Below are positions 61,459 to 64,000 of a DNA stretch of 64,000 nt, in pieces. A program made the translations under genes and the position numbers. The stretch comes from Agromyces sp. S2-1-8. GTDB taxonomy: Bacteria > Actinomycetota > Actinomycetes > Actinomycetales > Microbacteriaceae. The stretch spans positions 1,426,001 to 1,490,000 of the forward strand of contig NZ_JAJOLP010000001.1 in NCBI RefSeq assembly GCF_021129215.1. Reading direction: 5' to 3'. The notes beneath the pieces were generated by a model. The model was given only the letters and a program-made list of their open reading frames with translations, was not told where the DNA came from and searched no databases. Within the stretch, counting starts at the first letter, position 1. Every line of letters begins with the position of its first letter.

Positions 61459-63009
61459 GTGAAGACTACCGACTTGGGGACGGTGCGAGCCACCCTCTGG
61501 GCCGCCGCCGATGAACTACGTGCGAACTCGAAGCTGACGCCGGTGCAGTACCGAGATCCCGTGCTTGGGCTCGTGTTCCTCGCCTATGCGGAGAACCGCT
61601 TTGAGGAGGTTCGGGGCGAGGTCGAGGCGAACCGCAGCCCGCGCAACCCCGCCCAGCCCGCCGATTACAAAGCGAAGTCCGTCCTCTACGTCCCTGACGA
61701 GGCTCGGCTCTCGCACATCGTCGATCTGCCCGAGGGCGACGACATCGGTAAGGCGGTCGATGATGCGATCAAGGCGATCGAGGCGGCGAACCCCGAGCTG
61801 AAGGACATCCTGCCGCGCGGCTACCAGAAGTTGGAGCGTGCGACCCTCATCGAGTTGCTGCGTCTGTTTGCCCCTCTGCCCACCCAACTATCGGGTGACG
61901 CGTTCGGGTTCATCTACGAAGACTTTCTCTCGAACTTCGCGGCTCAGGAGGGCAAGGGCGGTGGCGAGTACTTCACCCCGTACTCGATCGTCCGTCTCAT
62001 CGTCGAGATCCTGGAACCGTTCCAGGGTCGCGTGTTCGACCCGGCGTGCGGGTCGGGTGGCATGTTCGTCCAGTGCGCCAAGTTCGTCGAACGCCACCAC
62101 GAGTCCGCCAGCCGCAAGCTGTCGATCTACGGCGCGGAGAAGACGGACGACACCGTCCCGCTGGCGAAGATGAACCTCGCCCTGCACGGGCTGTCCGGTG
62201 AGATTCGTCAGGCCAACAGCTATTACGAAGATCCGCACAGTGCGGTGGGCGGGTTCGACTACGTGATGGCCAACCCGCCGTTCAACGTCGACAAGGTCAA
62301 GAAAGGCCAGCTCGCCGGCGACAAGCGGTTCCCGTTCGGGATGCCCAAGGCCGACAACGCGAACTACCTGTGGATCCAGCAGTTCTACGCAGCCCTCACG
62401 GACACCGGCCGGGCCGGGTTCGTTATGGCCAACTCCGCCGGCGACGCGGGCCATTCGGAGAAGGAGATTCGTAAGCAGCTCATCGAGACGGGTGCGGTCG
62501 ACGTCATGGTGGCGATCAGCTCGAACTTCTTCTACACCGTCACCCTGCCGGTCACGCTCTGGTTCCTCGACAAGGCGAAGAAGGGCACGCCCCGCGAGGA
62601 CACGGTGCTCTTCATCGACGCCCGCCACATCTTCCACCAGATCGACCGCGCCCACCGCGACTTCCTTCCCGAGCAGGTCGAGTTCCTCGCCAACGTCGTG
62701 CGCCTTCACCGCGGCGAGGACGTGGAGACCGAAGCAGGCAGCGCCGCACTGCTCGCCGCAACCTTCCCCGACGGGAAATACACTGATGTCGCGGGCCTGT
62801 GCAAGGTCGCGACGCGTGCCGACATCGAGGCCCAGGGCTGGAGCCTCAACCCCGGCCGCTACACCGGTACCGCCGCCGTGGACGGCGGAGAGGAGGACTT
62901 CGCGATCAAGCTGGAGGAACTCTTCGAGGAGTTCACCCGCCTCAGCGACGAAGCCATCGACCTACGGGCCAAGGTTGATGTCGCCGTGCAGGGGATTCTC
63001 GACGCATGA
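61459..63009 (+). CDS. hsdM: type I restriction-modification DNA methyltransferase, HsdM
   Basis: A 516-residue N6-adenine methyltransferase subunit that protects host DNA and, with HsdS and HsdR, forms the restriction complex. The N-terminal HsdM domain (~10-150) precedes motif I FDPACGSGGMF (~193-203) and the catalytic motif IV ANPPFNVDK (~271). IEAQGWSLNPGRYTG is the conserved C-terminal block. The GTG has TAGCCT 6 nt upstream. Codon use is freer (more TTG, AGT and CTT) than in the rest of the window, pointing to transfer. Its stop overlaps the hsdS start (ATGA). Confidence 0.96.
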   Translation: MKTTDLGTVRATLWAAADELRANSKLTPVQYRDPVLGLVFLAYAENRFEEVRGEVEANRSPRNPAQPADYKAKSVLYVPDEARLSHIVDLPEGDDIGKAVDDAIKAIEAANPELKDILPRGYQKLERATLIELLRLFAPLPTQLSGDAFGFIYEDFLSNFAAQEGKGGGEYFTPYSIVRLIVEILEPFQGRVFDPACGSGGMFVQCAKFVERHHESASRKLSIYGAEKTDDTVPLAKMNLALHGLSGEIRQANSYYEDPHSAVGGFDYVMANPPFNVDKVKKGQLAGDKRFPFGMPKADNANYLWIQQFYAALTDTGRAGFVMANSAGDAGHSEKEIRKQLIETGAVDVMVAISSNFFYTVTLPVTLWFLDKAKKGTPREDTVLFIDARHIFHQIDRAHRDFLPEQVEFLANVVRLHRGEDVETEAGSAALLAATFPDGKYTDVAGLCKVATRADIEAQGWSLNPGRYTGTAAVDGGEEDFAIKLEELFEEFTRLSDEAIDLRAKVDVAVQGILDA

Positions 63010-64000
63010 TTGGATGGGAAACGGTCGCCGTCCGCGACGTCGCGGACGTGTTCGATGGCCCGCACGCCACCCCAGCGAAGACCGAAGAAGGGCCGTGGTA
63101 CCTCAGCATCTCGTCGCTGAGTAATGGAAGGTTCGACTTCGCGCAGTCTGCACACCTCTCGGACGCCGACCTTCCGCGATGGACGAGGCGTGTTGCGCCT
63201 CGCCCGGGCGACACGCTCTTCTCGTACGAGACCCGTCTTGGCGAGGCTGCGTACTGGGGACACGATGTTCCCGCCGCTCTTGGCAGGCGAATGGGGCTCC
63301 TGCGCCCCAAGCCGGGCAAGGTCGAGCCTCGTTACTTGGCGTATGCGTACTTGGGTCCGCAGTTCCAGGACGTCATCCGCGAGAAGACTCTCCACGGCGC
63401 GACCGTGAACCGTATCCCTGTCGGCGAGATGCCCTCGTGGCCTCTATTGCTTCCTCCGATCGACGACCAGCGTGCGATCCTCGGTGTGCTCGATGCCATT
63501 GACGGGCTGATCGAAAACAACCGGCGACGGGTGCAGCTGCTGGAGGAGATCGCGCGGGCCATCTACCGGGAGTGGTTCGTGAAGTTCCGCTACCCCGGCC
63601 ACGAGGCCGCCTCCCTCGTCGCCTCCCCTCTCGGTCCCATCCCCGCGGGGTGGTCGGCGGGACGCCTCGGAGATCTCGCTGACGAGATTCGCGAATCGGC
63701 CAAGCCTGGCGACTTCACGCGATCCGTTCCCTATGTGCCGATTGACGAGATCGACGCCCGATCGCTCACGCTCCATAGGAGCCGACCCGGTGAGGACGCC
63801 GCGAGCAGTCTCCGGGTCTTCAGGGAGGGGGACGTTCTTTTCGGTGCCATGCGCGCCTACTTCCACAAGGTCTGCCTGGCTCCTTTCGAGGGAGTAACTC
63901 GGTCGACATGCTTCGTCCTTCGACCCCGAGCTGATTGGGGAGTACTTCCCCTGCTGTACCTCGATGATGACGAGACCGTCGCGTACGCATCCAACCATTC
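63006..64000 (+). CDS. hsdS: type I restriction-modification specificity subunit HsdS, 5' part
   Basis: The first ~331 codons of the DNA-recognition subunit; the frame is open to the window edge. Target recognition domain 1 spans ~1-165. The central conserved repeat LLPPIDDQRAILGVLDAIDGLIENNRRRVQLLEEIARAIYREWFVKF spans ~148-200, and domain 2 begins at ~215 (IPAGWSAGRLGDLADEI). The ATG at 63006 overlaps the hsdM stop (ATGA). The recognition sequence cannot be predicted, and hsdR must lie outside the window. Confidence 0.93.
   Translation, partial: MIGWETVAVRDVADVFDGPHATPAKTEEGPWYLSISSLSNGRFDFAQSAHLSDADLPRWTRRVAPRPGDTLFSYETRLGEAAYWGHDVPAALGRRMGLLRPKPGKVEPRYLAYAYLGPQFQDVIREKTLHGATVNRIPVGEMPSWPLLLPPIDDQRAILGVLDAIDGLIENNRRRVQLLEEIARAIYREWFVKFRYPGHEAASLVASPLGPIPAGWSAGRLGDLADEIRESAKPGDFTRSVPYVPIDEIDARSLTLHRSRPGEDAASSLRVFREGDVLFGAMRAYFHKVCLAPFEGVTRSTCFVLRPRADWGVLPLLYLDDDETVAYASNH

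Overview
The window is about 72-73% G+C (my estimate by eye), with gene families and a compact layout typical of a high-GC actinobacterium. DUF2510 proteins, a DUF3516 helicase, phosphoketolase, an actinobacterial malate dehydrogenase and many apparently leaderless genes point to Microbacteriaceae. The genus looks Agromyces-like, but that is an inference. Nearly the whole window reads as chromosome. Only the last ~2.8 kb, from about 61.2 kb, has the lower GC and freer codon use of a horizontally acquired segment.

Layout. 1-5.1 kb is a sugar/peptidoglycan salvage operon: the end of an ABC permease, NagZ, AnmK and MurQ, with start/stop overlaps, followed by an RpiR/MurR-type regulator. 5.2-7.7 kb holds a YbdK-like carboxylate-amine ligase, a DUF2510 membrane protein and a VanZ-like protein. 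8.0-9.9 kb is a membrane desaturase between two cold shock protein genes, a plausible cold-adaptation locus. 10-17.3 kb contains a TFIIB-type zinc-ribbon protein, an aldo/keto reductase, a divergent MFS/MarR pair, an ArsR-AHSA1-VOC operon, a GyrI-like protein and a second MFS transporter. 17.4-22.7 kb holds phosphoketolase, an AEC transporter, a DUF1353 protein and a divergent membrane protein/TetR pair with clear operators. 22.9-26.4 kb is a large secreted beta-helix/PDZ protein. 26.6-30.3 kb has the DUF3516 helicase and a DMT transporter. 30.5-34.8 kb encodes a 1438-residue secreted nuclease/5'-nucleotidase, followed by RecQ and a rare tandem TetR-TetR regulator. 38.6-46.2 kb has a secreted histidine phosphatase, a GH3 glycosidase, an acyl-CoA oxidase-like flavoprotein, a hydrolase and a TetR regulator. 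46.2-55.2 kb has malate dehydrogenase, prolyl aminopeptidase, a zinc metalloprotease, a DMT transporter, an alcohol dehydrogenase, DUF2510 and small membrane proteins, and a DHA2 exporter behind a CsoR-like palindrome. 55.3-61.1 kb has a PHP phosphoesterase, a lipoprotein, a class II aaRS-like protein, an APH-type kinase and cardiolipin synthase behind a 13-codon leader ORF. 61.46 kb to the end is a type I restriction-modification locus, hsdM and hsdS, cut by the window edge.

The most unusual signal is not a gene. The 10-mer CGAGGCATCC or its complement occurs about 26 times in 60 kb, in both orientations and in different reading frames. It forces codons this genome otherwise avoids and is sometimes paired as a hairpin. 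By base composition I would expect about 0.3 copies. It behaves like a DNA uptake sequence or Chi-type signal. Other points of interest are a desaturase without any canonical start codon, a repeat element captured in frame inside anmK, a 9-bp repeat that runs through a stop codon, nested palindromic elements, and a recurring TANNNT-N6-start arrangement typical of leaderless transcripts. I found no tRNA, rRNA, CRISPR array or recognisable transposase.
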